From Rhodothalassium salexigens DSM 2132 (GTDB lineage: Bacteria; Pseudomonadota; Alphaproteobacteria; Sphingomonadales; Rhodothalassiaceae), in contig NZ_SLXO01000013.1 in the NCBI RefSeq assembly GCF_004341375.1, forward strand, positions 25,291 through 89,290: a DNA stretch of 64,000 bases. The letters run 5' to 3'. Positions 1-10,690 of the stretch are shown piece by piece. The notes under the pieces were generated by a model. That model saw only the letters and a program-made list of their open reading frames with translations. It searched no databases and had not been told where the DNA came from. How positions within the stretch are numbered: the stretch's first letter is position 1; each line of letters opens with the position of its first letter. The position numbers and the translations under genes are program-made.

Positions 1-393
1 GACGCCGGCCGCACGGTGATCTTCTCCACCCATGTGATGCAGCACGCCGAGCGCCTGTGCGACCGGGTGATCATGATCGGCCGCGGCGAGACGCGCTTTC
101 TGGGCACGGTGGACGAGGCGCGGGCGCGCTTGCCGCGTCGGCTGCGGCTGACCACCGACAGCACGGCCTCGGCGCTGCCGGCGTTGCCGGGGCTGGAGAA
201 GGTCGCCGAGGCCGATGGCCACGCCACCTATGAGACCCGGCTGGCGGCGCAGCAGTCGGTGCAGCAGATCCTCAAGCAATGCCTGGACAGTGGCGTCGAC
301 CTGTCCGGTTTCACCGTGATCGAGCCGACCCTGCACGACGTGTTCGTCGATCTGGTCGGCGAGGACGCCCGCCAAGCGAGGACCGCAGCATGA
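1..393 (+). CDS. ABC exporter ATP-binding protein, 3' end only (NatA-like)
   Basis: This is the last 130 residues of an ABC ATPase whose start lies before the window, read in frame from base 1. The first residues (DAGRTVIFSTHVMQHAE) carry the H-loop histidine, about residue 11 of the visible part. Walker A, signature and Walker B motifs are off the window. The C-terminal part ends in LHDVFVDLVG, the usual tail (DUF4162-like) of NatA-type ATPases. The gene overlaps the next one by four bases (ATGA at 390-393), and that gene encodes an ABC-2 permease, so the two form one exporter. The substrate cannot be told from sequence; sodium, drugs and lipids are all handled by relatives. Confidence 0.9.
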   Translation, partial: DAGRTVIFSTHVMQHAERLCDRVIMIGRGETRFLGTVDEARARLPRRLRLTTDSTASALPALPGLEKVAEADGHATYETRLAAQQSVQQILKQCLDSGVDLSGFTVIEPTLHDVFVDLVGEDARQARTAA

Positions 394-2018
394 GACGGAT
401 CGCGCTCGTCGCCCGCCACGAAGTCATCGAAACCGTGCGCTCGCGCACCTATTGGATCGGCCTGGTGATCACCCCGGTGATGTTCGCCATCGGCCTGTTC
501 GTGCCAAGCTTTCTGCAACGCAGCTTCACCCCCGACCGGCCGGTGGCCATTGTCGACCTGAGCGGCAATCTGGCGCAGCCTCTGCGCGAACAGATCGAGC
601 GCCGGTTCGCCCGGGATCGCATGGCGACGCTTTATGCCCATGTGCGCGGCTTCGCCAAGCCGGACCTGCGCGACGCCCAGGGCGGCCTGGACCCGGCGCG
701 GGTGCCGCTCGAATTCCTGCGCCGGTCGGGCGACATCACCGACCCCGATGTGGACGCCTTTCTGGCCCAGGGCGGGGTCGAGGCGGCCCTCGACCGTGCC
801 CGACCGCTGCTGCGCGCCGACGCCCCACCGCCCACCTTCGACCCGCAGCCGTTCTCGCTGGTCGACCCGCCGGCGGATTTGGCGGCGGCATTGCGTGCCG
901 GCACGGGTGCCGAGTTGGTGCGGGCCTATCTGAGCGGCGAGCGGCCCTTGCCGCCGGCTGCCGGGGCTGCCGGGGCTGCCGGAAGCGCCGGGGCGGACCA
1001 GGCGGGCGAGGGGCGCACGCTCTATGGTGTTTTGGTGCTGCCGGCCGGGGTCGGCCTGGTGCCGGCGGGCGAGCCGGTGGCGCTCGGGCTCGGCGACGGC
1101 AGCCGGACCGCTCAATTGTGGACCGACGCGGCACCCGACGAGGCGGTCAGCGACGCAGTCGAGGGAGCGTTGGCGCGGGTGTTGCGCCGGCAGGCCCTGG
1201 CCGCCGAGGCGTCGCCCGAACTGGCCCGGCGCCTTGCGGGGCTGGTGACGCCGTTCGACACCCGGCTGACCAGCAAGGCCGACGGCGCCTCGGTGACCAG
1301 CCGCGACGTGTTGGAAAAGAATATGCCGCGGGTGTTGTCGATTGCGCTGTGTTTCTTCCTGTTGGGCAATCTGGTCATCTTGATGACCAACACCATGGAA
1401 GAAAAGTCCAACCGCATCATCGAGGTGTTGATGTCGTCGATCACCGCGCAGGAGATGATGACCGGCAAGTTGCTCGGCGCATCGATGGTGGCGCTGTTGG
1501 GGGTGATGTTCAATGTGGGCACGCTGATGGGTGTGTTTTTCCTGGCCAGCGACGGCGGCTTCGCCTCGTTCGCCCAGGATCTGCTCAGTGTCCTGTTCGG
1601 CTCGCCGATCTTGCTGGCGTTGTTGTTCTATTTCATCGTCGGCTATTTCCTGTTCGCCGGCCTGTTCATCGCCATCGGCGGCCTGTGCGAGACCAGCAAG
1701 GACGTGCAGTCCCTGTCGCTGCCGCTGCAATACTTTCTGATCCTGCTGCCGATCCTGATCTGGACCGTGGCCAACGAGCCCAACGGCGTCGCCGCGCGGG
1801 TGTTGAGCTACATCCCCTATACCAGCCCGATCATGATGATGGCCCGGATCAACGCCGATCCGGGCTGGTTCGACCTGGTGGCCACGGCGGTGCTGCAACT
1901 GGTCGGCATCGCCGCGACACTGTGGCTGTCGGGCCGGGTGTTCCGCGCCGGCGCCCTGCGCACCGGCAAACCGCCCAAGCTCGGCGAACTGTGGGGCGCC
2001 CTGCGCGGCCAGGCGTAA
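390..2018 (+). CDS. ABC-2 family permease (NatB-like)
   Basis: The 542-residue partner of the preceding ATPase. The start is the ATG at 390 that overlaps the upstream stop codon and gives MRRIALVARHEVIETV, the usual amphipathic start of NatB-type permeases. One membrane segment lies at about residues 20-40, then a large extracytoplasmic domain to about residue 310, then five or six membrane segments in the C-terminal half. This is the ABC2_membrane_3 architecture. The extracytoplasmic part contains a low-complexity Gly-Ala stretch (about residues 190-205) encoded by short GC-rich repeats near 950-985. Role: membrane channel of an ATP-driven exporter, substrate unknown. Confidence 0.88.
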   Translation: MRRIALVARHEVIETVRSRTYWIGLVITPVMFAIGLFVPSFLQRSFTPDRPVAIVDLSGNLAQPLREQIERRFARDRMATLYAHVRGFAKPDLRDAQGGLDPARVPLEFLRRSGDITDPDVDAFLAQGGVEAALDRARPLLRADAPPPTFDPQPFSLVDPPADLAAALRAGTGAELVRAYLSGERPLPPAAGAAGAAGSAGADQAGEGRTLYGVLVLPAGVGLVPAGEPVALGLGDGSRTAQLWTDAAPDEAVSDAVEGALARVLRRQALAAEASPELARRLAGLVTPFDTRLTSKADGASVTSRDVLEKNMPRVLSIALCFFLLGNLVILMTNTMEEKSNRIIEVLMSSITAQEMMTGKLLGASMVALLGVMFNVGTLMGVFFLASDGGFASFAQDLLSVLFGSPILLALLFYFIVGYFLFAGLFIAIGGLCETSKDVQSLSLPLQYFLILLPILIWTVANEPNGVAARVLSYIPYTSPIMMMARINADPGWFDLVATAVLQLVGIAATLWLSGRVFRAGALRTGKPPKLGELWGALRGQA

Positions 2019-2025
2019 GCGCATG

Positions 2026-2054
2026 GGGGGCGGCGGCCCAAGGTCGCCGCCCCC
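2026..2054. terminator. GC-rich stem-loop between convergent genes
   Basis: A perfect 10-bp inverted repeat (GGGGGCGGCG at 2026-2035, CGCCGCCCCC at 2045-2054) with a 9-base loop follows the permease stop codon by 7 bases. There is no T-run, so it is not a canonical intrinsic terminator. It may protect the 3' end or help termination between this transcript and the convergent moaE. The rest of 2019-2193 shows nothing else. Confidence 0.4.
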
Positions 2055-2193
2055 GCCGTGTCCGTGTCCGGCCCAATGGCCTCCCCGATCATCATGGCGA
2101 CAGCAAGCGGCGCCATCCAAGCGGCGTTGGCGGCGGCTCGGGCGTTGGCCGGTTGCCCGTTAGGGGCGCCCTGGTCGGCCCTGGGCCGCGCCT

Positions 2194-2646
2194 TCAGCCG
2201 CGATCGGCCCAGCGCGCGGCGGCGCGGTCGTCGCCGGGGCGCGGCTCGACCCAGCGCCGCCCCCATGGGCCTTCCTCGCATTTCCAGAACGGCGCGTCGG
2301 TCTTGAGCCGGTCCATCACATAGGCCGCGCCGTCGAAGGCGGCCCGGCGATGGCCGGCGGCGGCGACCACCACCACGATGGTCTCGCCCACCGCCATGCG
2401 CCCGACCCGGTGGGCCACGCTCAGGGCGGTGAGGGCGAAGCGCGCGGCGGTGCGTTCGGCGATGGCGGTCAGCGCGCGTTCGGTCATGCCGGGATAGTGT
2501 TCCAGGGTCAGCGCGGTCAGCCCGTCGTCGGCGCGCACCTGGCCGGTGAAACTGACCAGCGCGCCGCTTTGCCCGTCGCCCGCGTCAAGTGCTGCCAACT
2601 CGGCACCGGTGTCGAGCCGCCGGTCGGTGACCCGCGCGGTGATCAT
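2194..2646 (-). CDS. moaE: Molybdopterin synthase catalytic subunit MoaE
   Basis: 150 residues, the normal MoaE length. MoaE transfers sulfur from the MoaD C-terminal thiocarboxylate to precursor Z, forming molybdopterin in the cytoplasm. The motif MDRLKTDAPFWKCE (about residues 111-124) carries the two conserved lysines, K115 and K122, which match the catalytic K119 and K126 of the E. coli enzyme. HRVGRMAVGE (79-88) is also typical of the family. The start is the ATG at 2646; its ribosome site is weak, and the gene lies 15 bases after the upstream minus-strand gene, so the two are probably cotranscribed. MoaD is normally adjacent but is not in this window. Confidence 0.93.
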   Translation of the reverse strand: MITARVTDRRLDTGAELAALDAGDGQSGALVSFTGQVRADDGLTALTLEHYPGMTERALTAIAERTAARFALTALSVAHRVGRMAVGETIVVVVAAAGHRRAAFDGAAYVMDRLKTDAPFWKCEEGPWGRRWVEPRPGDDRAAARWADRG

Positions 2647-2661
2647 GGCCTGCGCCGGCGC

Positions 2662-3474
2662 TCAGGGGGTGCCGCGGCCGCCCGACGCACCGTCGCCGCC
2701 GGTGGCGCCGTCGGTCGCGCCATCGGCGGCGCTGTCATCCGCCCGGCCCGGCAGGGCGTCGCCGATCAGCCCGGCGGCCCAGCCGAGGCCGAAGATCGGA
2801 TTATAGCCGCCGATACTGGGCAGGTAGAGCTGGCCCAGGCCGCTGTCGACGGTGACCGGCTGGCTGCGACGCATCAGCAGATAATTGTCGATCGCCGCGC
2901 CGCCATCGTCGCCGAGCGCCACCGGCCGGCCCAGATCGCCGCTATAGGGCGCCATGGCCGCCCCCATCTGCTCGCCGCCTGGCAGCCGGCCGAAGGTGGC
3001 GTAGACGTCGGCCAGCGACAGGTTGACGAAGCGCGTGCCCAACTGGGCCATGCGCTCGGTCTCGGTGAACGAGCCGTCGCGATTGTGGTCGAGCAGGAAG
3101 GCGAACCGGCCGCCGGTCAACATGCGCACGCTGGCGCCGGTCTGCACCGCCAGTTCCAGGTCGGAGGCCGGATGGTCGGTCCAGCCGGTGAAATAATGCG
3201 CGCGGATCCATTCGCCGAGCGTGATTACCGTGCCGTCGGGCATGATCGTCTCGCGGGCCAGAAACTCGTCCGGGTCGGGCACGTCCATGTCCAGCGGCGT
3301 GACCGTCACTTCGAGGGGATTGCCGTCGCGCTCGGGCGTTTGCGGCCGCTCGCCGCTTTCGGGCAGTTCGGGCAGCGGGTCGGGCTCGCCGGTTTCCTGC
3401 GCCGAGCCGCCGGGCGCCGCGCCCAACGCCAGCCCGCAAGCCGCCATGATCGCCATCGCCCTCAGCCGCTTCAT
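2662..3474 (-). CDS. Exported protein with one EF-hand loop, function unknown
   Basis: 270 residues from the ATG at 3474, chosen because AGGAG sits 7 bases upstream; an in-frame ATG at 3495 lacks such a site. The N-terminus (MKRLRAMAIMAACGLALGA) is a signal sequence; the MAAC ending could be a lipobox with Cys13, or cleavage may follow GSA near residue 26. A calcium-type EF-hand loop DHNRDGSFTETE lies at about residues 129-140. The C-terminal 40 residues are Gly/Ala/Asp-rich. The rest matches no family I recognise. It is followed by moaE on the same strand, which does not suggest a function. Likely periplasmic or outer-membrane attached; calcium binding is inferred from the loop only. Confidence 0.75.
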   Translation of the reverse strand: MKRLRAMAIMAACGLALGAAPGGSAQETGEPDPLPELPESGERPQTPERDGNPLEVTVTPLDMDVPDPDEFLARETIMPDGTVITLGEWIRAHYFTGWTDHPASDLELAVQTGASVRMLTGGRFAFLLDHNRDGSFTETERMAQLGTRFVNLSLADVYATFGRLPGGEQMGAAMAPYSGDLGRPVALGDDGGAAIDNYLLMRRSQPVTVDSGLGQLYLPSIGGYNPIFGLGWAAGLIGDALPGRADDSAADGATDGATGGDGASGGRGTP

Positions 3475-3834
3475 CCGTCTGCTCCTCATCCGCATTGTTG
3501 GCTCGACAGCATATAGGAAGCCCCCGGCCGGGTGAAAGCGGAACCATGGGGGCTGGCGTCGACGTGAAGGCTCAGTCCTCGGCTCCTTGGCGTGCACCGG
3601 CTGCCTGATCGACCGTCATTCTGCATGTCGGCGCGCCCTGAGACCCTTTCACCGGGTATCGCCCGAACGGTCGGTCGGGTGCGCGTACGGGTTGTTTTTG
3701 CGGTGCACCCCGTTGCGCTCGGCCCCGAACCATGCTGCATTGAGCCGCCCGGTCCGGCCGCCCGCGCGGTCGGCCGATGCAGGCGTATTCACACAACGCA
3801 GGCATGTTCACACAACAATTGAGGGCCCGCCGGG
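3475..3834. other. Divergent intergenic region before pccA, no gene seen
   Basis: 360 bases between the exported EF-hand gene (-) and pccA (+). It must hold promoters in both directions. The clearest element is the tandem 19-bp repeat just before pccA (3779-3816), listed separately. No convincing -35/-10 pair and no coding sequence were found. The proximal 80 bases are less GC-rich than the surroundings. Confidence 0.6.
3779..3816 (+). repeat. Tandem 19-bp direct repeat upstream of pccA, candidate operator
   Basis: Two adjacent 19-base units, gcaggcgtattcacacaac (3779-3797) and gcaggcatgttcacacaac (3798-3816), differ at two positions. They end 18 bases before the pccA start codon. The shared core TTCACACAAC is AT-richer than its surroundings. 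Head-to-tail spacing of 19 bases is close to two helical turns, so two proteins could bind on the same face. It does not match the TTTGCAAA site of the known alphaproteobacterial PccR regulator. Confidence 0.6.
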
Positions 3835-5826
<1,992 letters not shown>

Positions 5827-6142
5827 CCGACCCCGCTTGCGCCCCATCCCCATACCGGCCGTCAGGCCGCGCCGCTGTCATGCGGCGCGGCAAGCCGTGG
5901 ATACCGGCGGGGGAAAGAAGCCCGTCGGGGCCTCGTGCCCGGGGTCGGCGGCGATTGGACAGCGTCGCTGCGCCCGACATGACGGCTGTACGATCCACGG
6001 CGGTCGGGCTCTCTTGGCCTCCGTTCGATCCACTCGATCGCCGACAGGCCAGGGGGGGCGCTCGCGCGCGGGGCCTGCGACGCCGGCCGTCCGGGCGGTG
6101 CGTGCTGGCGCCACCGCGGCCGGCGGGCAGCCAACGACGCGG
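5827..6142. other. Intergenic region with a perfect 10-bp stem-loop, no gene seen
   Basis: 316 bases between the convergent pccA and S49 peptidase genes. A perfect 10-bp inverted repeat (GCCGCGCCGC at 5866-5875, GCGGCGCGGC at 5882-5891) with a 6-base loop lies 40 bases after the pccA stop. No T-run follows, so any terminator role would be non-canonical. The rest is GC-rich with no supported coding sequence. Confidence 0.5.
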
Positions 6143-7009
6143 TCACAGTCCCCAGCGCTGCCACATCAGGCGCTCTTCCAGGGCGGCGAGGGCCGCGGCG
6201 GCGTGGCGGCCGGTGCGCAGGCTCGCTTCGCCGGTCAGCGCCGACAACAACCCGGTCTTGCGCCAGCGCACCGGCCGCACGCGCACCTTGGGGCCGTAGC
6301 GCTGTTTCAGCGTCGGCATCATGGCGCCGACGCCGTCGGCCAACCCCAACGCCACCGCACGGCGGCCGGTCCAGACATCGCCCGAGAACAGGTCGGCCGG
6401 GTCGCCGGTCAGCTTGTCGCCGCGCCGTTCGCGCACGATATCCTTGAAAATGGTATGGATTTCGTCCTGAAGCCCGGCGATCCAGGTGCGGTCCCCGGGC
6501 TTTTCGGGTTGGAACGGATCGAGCCGCACCTTGTTTTCGCCGGCCGTATAGACCCGGCGTTCGATGCCCAGCCGGTCCAGGGCCTGTGCGAAGCCGAAAC
6601 CGCCCGAGATCACGCCGATGGAGCCGACCAGAGATGCCTCGTGGACGATGATCTCGTCGCCGGCGAGGGCCAGCATATAGCCGCCCGACGCCGCCACATC
6701 CTCGCAAAAGGCGATCACCGGTATCTGGTGTTCGGTCGCCAGGTCGCGGATGTGGCGCAGGATCAGCGCCGACTGCACCGGCGCGCCGCCGGGCGAATTG
6801 ATCGCCAGCGCCACGGCGGTGACGCCGGGATGGTCGAACAGCCGTTCCAGCGGACGGGCCAGGGCGTCGAAGGTAATGGCGCCGGTGCCCCGCCCGGTTT
6901 GACCGATCGGGCCGGTCAGCCTCAGCACCGCAACCAAAGGCGCAGGCGTGCCGAAATGGCGGACGCGCAGGCCGTGCCAGAACTTTCGCCACAGACGGGT
7001 CAAGGTCAT
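6143..7009 (-). CDS. S49 family peptidase (SppA/SohB-like signal peptide peptidase)
   Basis: 288 residues from the ATG at 7009, which overlaps the stop of the upstream methyltransferase gene by four bases. The family cleaves signal peptides or membrane-protein fragments with a Ser-Lys dyad. The nucleophile is S108 in EDVAASGGYML and the general base is K160 in TAGENKVRLDPF. SLVGSIGVISGG (about 126-137) is also conserved. It is a short single-domain form, as in many alphaproteobacteria, rather than the 67-kDa E. coli type. No clear membrane segment is visible at the N-terminus, so membrane attachment may be peripheral or through an amphipathic N-terminus (RLWRKFWHGLRV). Confidence 0.88.
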   Translation of the reverse strand: MTLTRLWRKFWHGLRVRHFGTPAPLVAVLRLTGPIGQTGRGTGAITFDALARPLERLFDHPGVTAVALAINSPGGAPVQSALILRHIRDLATEHQIPVIAFCEDVAASGGYMLALAGDEIIVHEASLVGSIGVISGGFGFAQALDRLGIERRVYTAGENKVRLDPFQPEKPGDRTWIAGLQDEIHTIFKDIVRERRGDKLTGDPADLFSGDVWTGRRAVALGLADGVGAMMPTLKQRYGPKVRVRPVRWRKTGLLSALTGEASLRTGRHAAAALAALEERLMWQRWGL

Positions 7010-7842
7010 GGGGTCGGTGTCTCCCGGATCGCGCCGCCATCGGCCAGGTCGAGCGCAGCACCGCGCCGCAGCACCGCTTCGGCCTCGGGCGTGTAGCGGG
7101 TCTGGGCTCCGTGCAGGCACAGCCCCGGCAGCAGCCGGCTGCCGCCGCGCGTGCCCTTGCGCGCCTGGACCAGGACGCGTTTGGCGCTTTGCCCCGCGCG
7201 CGGCCACAGCGGCAGCACCGTCGTGTCGCCGAAGCGCGGGTGCAACAGCGCCACCAGGGCGGCCAGGCGGTCGGCGCGGTGGATGACGGTCAGCGTGCCC
7301 TTGGTGCGCAGCAACCGGTGGCCGGCGTCGACCCAGTGGCCGAGATCGAGGGTCTCGTGGGCGTGGGCGGCGGTCTTGCCGGGGATCGGCGAGGCCGGGC
7401 CTTCACCGGGCGCGGCATAGGGCGGGTTGGCGAACACATGGTCGACCCGCCCCGGCACCAGGTGCGGCAGCGTGTCGCGAAAGGGTCGGTCCAACGAGCC
7501 TTCGGCGATGCGTACCCGGCCATCGAGACCGTTAAGCGCCGCGTTGCGCCGGGCGAGGGCGGCTAAGGGCGCCTGCACCTCAAGCCCGTCGACGCGCGCC
7601 CCGGTACGCCACGCCACCGCCAGGGCGGCCGCGCCGGTGCCGGTGCCAAGCTCGACGGTCTGGGCGCCCGCCCGCGCCGGTACCGCAGCGGCCAACAGCA
7701 CGGTGTCGACAGCCATGCGATAGCCGCGCGCCGGTTGGATCAGCCGCAGGGCTCCGCCGAGCAGGTCGTCGACGGTTTCGTCGGGGCGGGCGGGGCCGTG
7801 CGCGGCGGGCGTCAAGGGCGGAACGATGGCCTCAGGGGTCAC
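7006..7842 (-). CDS. TrmN6/YfiC-like SAM-dependent methyltransferase (tRNA adenine N6)
   Basis: 278 residues when started at the GTG at 7842, which has GGAGG nine bases upstream and overlaps the preceding gene by 11 bases; a longer in-frame start at 7887 has less support. The SAM site is ELGTGTG near residues 64-70, and the catalytic NPPY motif is at 139-142, marking an N6-adenine or N-methyltransferase. DDLLGGALRLIQPARGYRMAVD before it is typical of the YfiC/TrmN6 group, which methylates A37 of tRNA-Val. The tRNA target is inferred from family; HemK-like protein glutamine methylation is an alternative but less likely given the N-terminus. Organised as DUF2007-methyltransferase-S49 peptidase in one overlapping operon. 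Confidence 0.85.
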   Translation of the reverse strand: MTPEAIVPPLTPAAHGPARPDETVDDLLGGALRLIQPARGYRMAVDTVLLAAAVPARAGAQTVELGTGTGAAALAVAWRTGARVDGLEVQAPLAALARRNAALNGLDGRVRIAEGSLDRPFRDTLPHLVPGRVDHVFANPPYAAPGEGPASPIPGKTAAHAHETLDLGHWVDAGHRLLRTKGTLTVIHRADRLAALVALLHPRFGDTTVLPLWPRAGQSAKRVLVQARKGTRGGSRLLPGLCLHGAQTRYTPEAEAVLRRGAALDLADGGAIRETPTP

Positions 7843-8056
7843 GCAACTCGCCCTCCAGGCCGGCATCGGTGAGCAGGCGACGCGCATAGCCGTAGCGGTC
7901 GTCGGCGACCATCAGGCGGCGCGGAAAAATGCCGATCGAGCCTTCGGTGATGCTCATATGGCCATCGAACACTTCCGCAGGCACGCCGGCTTCGTGCAGG
8001 ACGGCACTGGCGAAGGCGATCACGGTGGGGTCGGTGGTTTGGATCACGGCTTTCAT
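7832..8056 (-). CDS. DUF2007 family small protein
   Basis: 74 residues from the ATG at 8056, preceded by GAGGGGAGG. The sequence MKAVIQTTDPTVIAFASAVLHEAGV continues into a region resembling the DUF2007 (putative signal-transducing protein) fold: a small alpha-beta domain that begins with a residue run like EAGI and ends with VMVADDRYGYARRLL. In many alphaproteobacteria this gene precedes the YfiC-like methyltransferase, as it does here. Function is not established; the fold resembles PII-like or ACT-like small regulatory domains. Confidence 0.82.
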   Translation of the reverse strand: MKAVIQTTDPTVIAFASAVLHEAGVPAEVFDGHMSITEGSIGIFPRRLMVADDRYGYARRLLTDAGLEGELRDP

Positions 8057-8469
8057 GGGCCTCCCCTCGGCTCCCTCCGTCTGCTGGTCGACCCGGCCAA
8101 CAGGCGCCCGGCCGGGTTTGGGCGCGGTCGTCGCCGGCTGCGCCGACCGGCCATCGGACACGGCACACGGACACGTCTCACCGGGCCCGCACCAAGGGCA
8201 CGGCATCGCGCGTTCGGGCGGGACGGTCCGCGGCCGATGGCACACGGGCGTCGGTCCGTTGCGGTCTCGCGGTCAGTTCACTGCCCTCTTGCCATTCCGG
8301 CCGACCCGCGCCAAGTGTCCCAAGGTCAAGGCGCTGCGGCGGAACGATCTCTTGTATTGTCGCAGCGGTGGTCCCTATTGTCACCCCATGTGAAACATGC
8401 CATAGCCCCGACGCTGCCTTTTCCGGGCGGCGACTTCCTGGCCCTGGCTGACATCGAACAGGATCGATT
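8057..8469. other. Divergent intergenic region between DUF2007 and ispB, no gene seen
   Basis: 413 bases between divergent genes. Apart from the candidate ispB promoter (8352-8380) no element is convincing. The distal 250 bases are GC-rich without a supported reading frame or repeat. Confidence 0.5.
8352..8380 (+). promoter_or_regulatory. Candidate sigma-70 promoter of ispB
   Basis: A -35-like TTGTAT (8352-8357) and a -10-like CTATTG (8375-8380) are separated by exactly 17 bases. They lie about 90 bases before the GTG start of ispB, in a locally AT-richer patch. The match is moderate. Confidence 0.4.
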
Positions 8470-9492
8470 GTGGCGGAGAGTGTTCCTCTTTCAACCGACC
8501 GGGCGCCGGCCCATCACGAAGCGCTGGACCGGTTGCAGACCCTGGTGGCGGACGACCTGTCGCGGGTCAACCAGATCATCCTGGATCGGATGCAGTCGTC
8601 GATCCCGCTGATCCCGCAATTGGCCGGCCATCTGGTCTCGTCGGGGGGCAAGCGGTTGCGGCCCATGCTGACGCTCGCGTCGGCGCAGATGCTCGCCTAT
8701 GACGGGCGCCGGCACGAAGGGCTGGCGGCGTGCGTGGAGTTCATCCACACCGCCACCCTGTTGCACGACGATGTGGTCGACGAAAGCGACCTGCGCCGCG
8801 GCATCGAATCGGCCAATGCCGTCTGGGGCAACAAACCCAGCGTGCTGGTCGGCGATTTTCTGTTTTCGCGCTCGTTCGAATTGATGGTCGAGGACGGCTC
8901 GCTCGACGTGCTGCGCATCCTGTCGCGCGCCGCCGGCATCATCGCCGAGGGCGAGGTGCTGCAACTGACCACCTCGAACGATCTGGGCACCACCGAGGAA
9001 GCCTATCTCGAAGTGATCGGCGCCAAGACCGCCGCCCTGTTCGCCGCCGCGTGCGAGGTGGCCGCGGTGGTGGCCGGGCGTCCGCAGGCCGAATGGGACG
9101 CGCTCAAGGCCTATGGCCACAATCTGGGCGTGGCGTTCCAACTGGTCGACGACATTCTCGACTATTCCGCCAAGCAGGCCGAACTGGGCAAGTCGCTCGG
9201 TGACGATTTCCGCGAGGGCAAGATCACCCTGCCGGTGATCATCGCACACAGTCGCGGCACCGACGAGGAACGCGCCTTCTGGGTGCGCACGCTTGAAGAC
9301 ACCGAGCAGGTGGACGGCGACCTCGACCACGCCATCGCGCTGGTCCGCCGCCACGAGGCGCTGGCCGAGACCGCCGCCCGCGCGCAGAGCTTCGGCGAGG
9401 CGGCGCGCCGCGCACTCGACCCGTTCCCCGACAATGAGGCCAAGCGCCTGCTGCTCGACATCGTCGATTTCTGTATCGACCGGGTCTACTGA
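8470..9492 (+). CDS. ispB: All-trans polyprenyl diphosphate synthase (IspB-like, ubiquinone side chain)
   Basis: 340 residues with a GTG start at 8470; the ribosome site is weak. It adds isopentenyl units to make the long isoprenoid tail of ubiquinone. The first aspartate-rich motif DDVVD is at residues 100-104 (FIHTATLLHDDVVDESDLRRG) and the second, DDILD, at 227-231. GGKRLRP (59-65) binds substrate. Small residues before the first motif (AT at 95-96) fit a long-chain product, but octaprenyl versus decaprenyl cannot be decided; many Rhodospirillales make Q10. It sits alone, with its own promoter and glyQS following after a gap with another promoter. Confidence 0.9.
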   Translation: MAESVPLSTDRAPAHHEALDRLQTLVADDLSRVNQIILDRMQSSIPLIPQLAGHLVSSGGKRLRPMLTLASAQMLAYDGRRHEGLAACVEFIHTATLLHDDVVDESDLRRGIESANAVWGNKPSVLVGDFLFSRSFELMVEDGSLDVLRILSRAAGIIAEGEVLQLTTSNDLGTTEEAYLEVIGAKTAALFAAACEVAAVVAGRPQAEWDALKAYGHNLGVAFQLVDDILDYSAKQAELGKSLGDDFREGKITLPVIIAHSRGTDEERAFWVRTLEDTEQVDGDLDHAIALVRRHEALAETAARAQSFGEAARRALDPFPDNEAKRLLLDIVDFCIDRVY

Positions 9493-9696
9493 CCGGCCTC
9501 CCGCCTCTCGGGCTTTTGCCACCGTTGCGGCCTTGACGGCGCGCGGTGGCCGCGATCCGGCCGTCGCCTGTGGTGCGCGCGGCCGGCGGGCCGGCGTGCG
9601 TGGGCCTGTTCCATGGTCGGGCCATCGCCCATGCCCTCGGCTGTCCCCGCGGCCGTTCGGGGGACGGCACGGGGCGCGCGGGTCCCATGGGCCGCC

Positions 9697-9725
9697 TTGA
9701 CCGGCTGGGGGTGCGCGGCTAATGC
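9697..9725 (+). promoter_or_regulatory. Candidate sigma-70 promoter of glyQS
   Basis: TTGACC (9697-9702) and TAATGC (9720-9725) are separated by 17 bases. Transcription would start near 9732, giving a leader of about 45 bases before the glyQ ATG at 9776. This also argues against the in-frame ATG at 9722 as the start. No T-box-like structure is visible in so short a leader. Confidence 0.5.
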
Positions 9726-9775
9726 TGCGCCCGCGTGCACAGCCCACGCTTGGTTTCCACCCAATCGATTACGGA

Positions 9776-10690
9776 ATGCGTCCATTGGCCTCTTCTGCGC
9801 CGTCGTTTCAGGACATCATCCTGCGTCTGCAACGCTACTGGTCCGACCAGGGCTGCGTCATCCTCCAGCCCTATGACGTGGAGATGGGCGCCGGTACCTT
9901 CCACTGGGCGACCACGCTCAAGGCTTTGGGCCCGCGGCCATGGAATGCTGCCTATGTGCAGCCCTGTCGCCGGCCCACCGACGGCCGCTATGGCGAGAAT
10001 CCCAACCGGCTTCAGCACTATTACCAGTTCCAGGTGATCATGAAGCCGAGCCCGGCGGATTTCCAGCAGCGCTATCTGGGCAGCCTGGCGGCGATCGGGC
10101 TCGACATGGCCGCCCACGACATCCGCTTCGTCGAGGACGATTGGGAAAGCCCGACGCTCGGCGCCTGGGGGCTCGGCTGGGAGGTCTGGTGCGACGGCAT
10201 GGAGGTCAGCCAGTTCACCTATTTCCAGCAGGTGGGCGGCCTCGACTGCCACCCGGTGGCCGGCGAACTGACCTATGGCCTGGAACGGCTGGCCATGTAT
10301 GTCCAGGGCATCGAGAACGTCTATGACCTGGACTTCAACGGCGCCGGGGTGCGCTATGGCGACGTCTATCTGGCGTCGGAAAAGCAGTTCTCGGCCTATA
10401 ATTTCGACCATGCCGACACCCGTGCGCTCGCCCAGCACTTCCGCGACGCCGAGGCCGAGTGCGCGCGCCTGATCGACGCCGACCTGCCGCTGCCGGCCTA
10501 TGACCAGACCATCAAGGCGAGCCACCTGTTCAACCTGCTCGACGCGCGCGGGGTGATCTCGGTGACCGAACGCCAGGCCTATATCGGCCGCGTGCGCGCG
10601 CTCGCCAAGATGTGCTGCGAGCGCTTCGCCGCCCATGAGGAACGCCTGGCCCGGTCGGCCGACGCAGCGGGGGAGGCAGCCCATGTCTGA
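9776..10690 (+). CDS. glyQ: Glycyl-tRNA synthetase alpha subunit
   Basis: 304 residues from the ATG at 9776. The protein begins [22 protein letters not shown], matching the usual GlyQ N-terminus. It forms the catalytic (aminoacyl adenylate) part of the alpha2beta2 glycyl-tRNA synthetase. Family blocks include [20 protein letters not shown] (about 26-45), [26 protein letters not shown] near 70-95, and [15 protein letters not shown] near 165-180. An upstream in-frame ATG at 9722 would lie on or before the inferred promoter. It overlaps glyS by eight bases. Confidence 0.95.
   Translation: MRPLASSAPSFQDIILRLQRYWSDQGCVILQPYDVEMGAGTFHWATTLKALGPRPWNAAYVQPCRRPTDGRYGENPNRLQHYYQFQVIMKPSPADFQQRYLGSLAAIGLDMAAHDIRFVEDDWESPTLGAWGLGWEVWCDGMEVSQFTYFQQVGGLDCHPVAGELTYGLERLAMYVQGIENVYDLDFNGAGVRYGDVYLASEKQFSAYNFDHADTRALAQHFRDAEAECARLIDADLPLPAYDQTIKASHLFNLLDARGVISVTERQAYIGRVRALAKMCCERFAAHEERLARSADAAGEAAHV

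Noticed and set aside
228..2120. Long minus- and plus-strand frames overlapping the ABC permease
   Set aside because: They lack membrane segments or domain motifs, while the chosen frame starts at the ATGA overlap and shows a NatB-type topology.
9726..9775. T-box or attenuator before glyQS
   Set aside because: The inferred leader is only about 45 bases and T-boxes are not typical of alphaproteobacterial glyQS.
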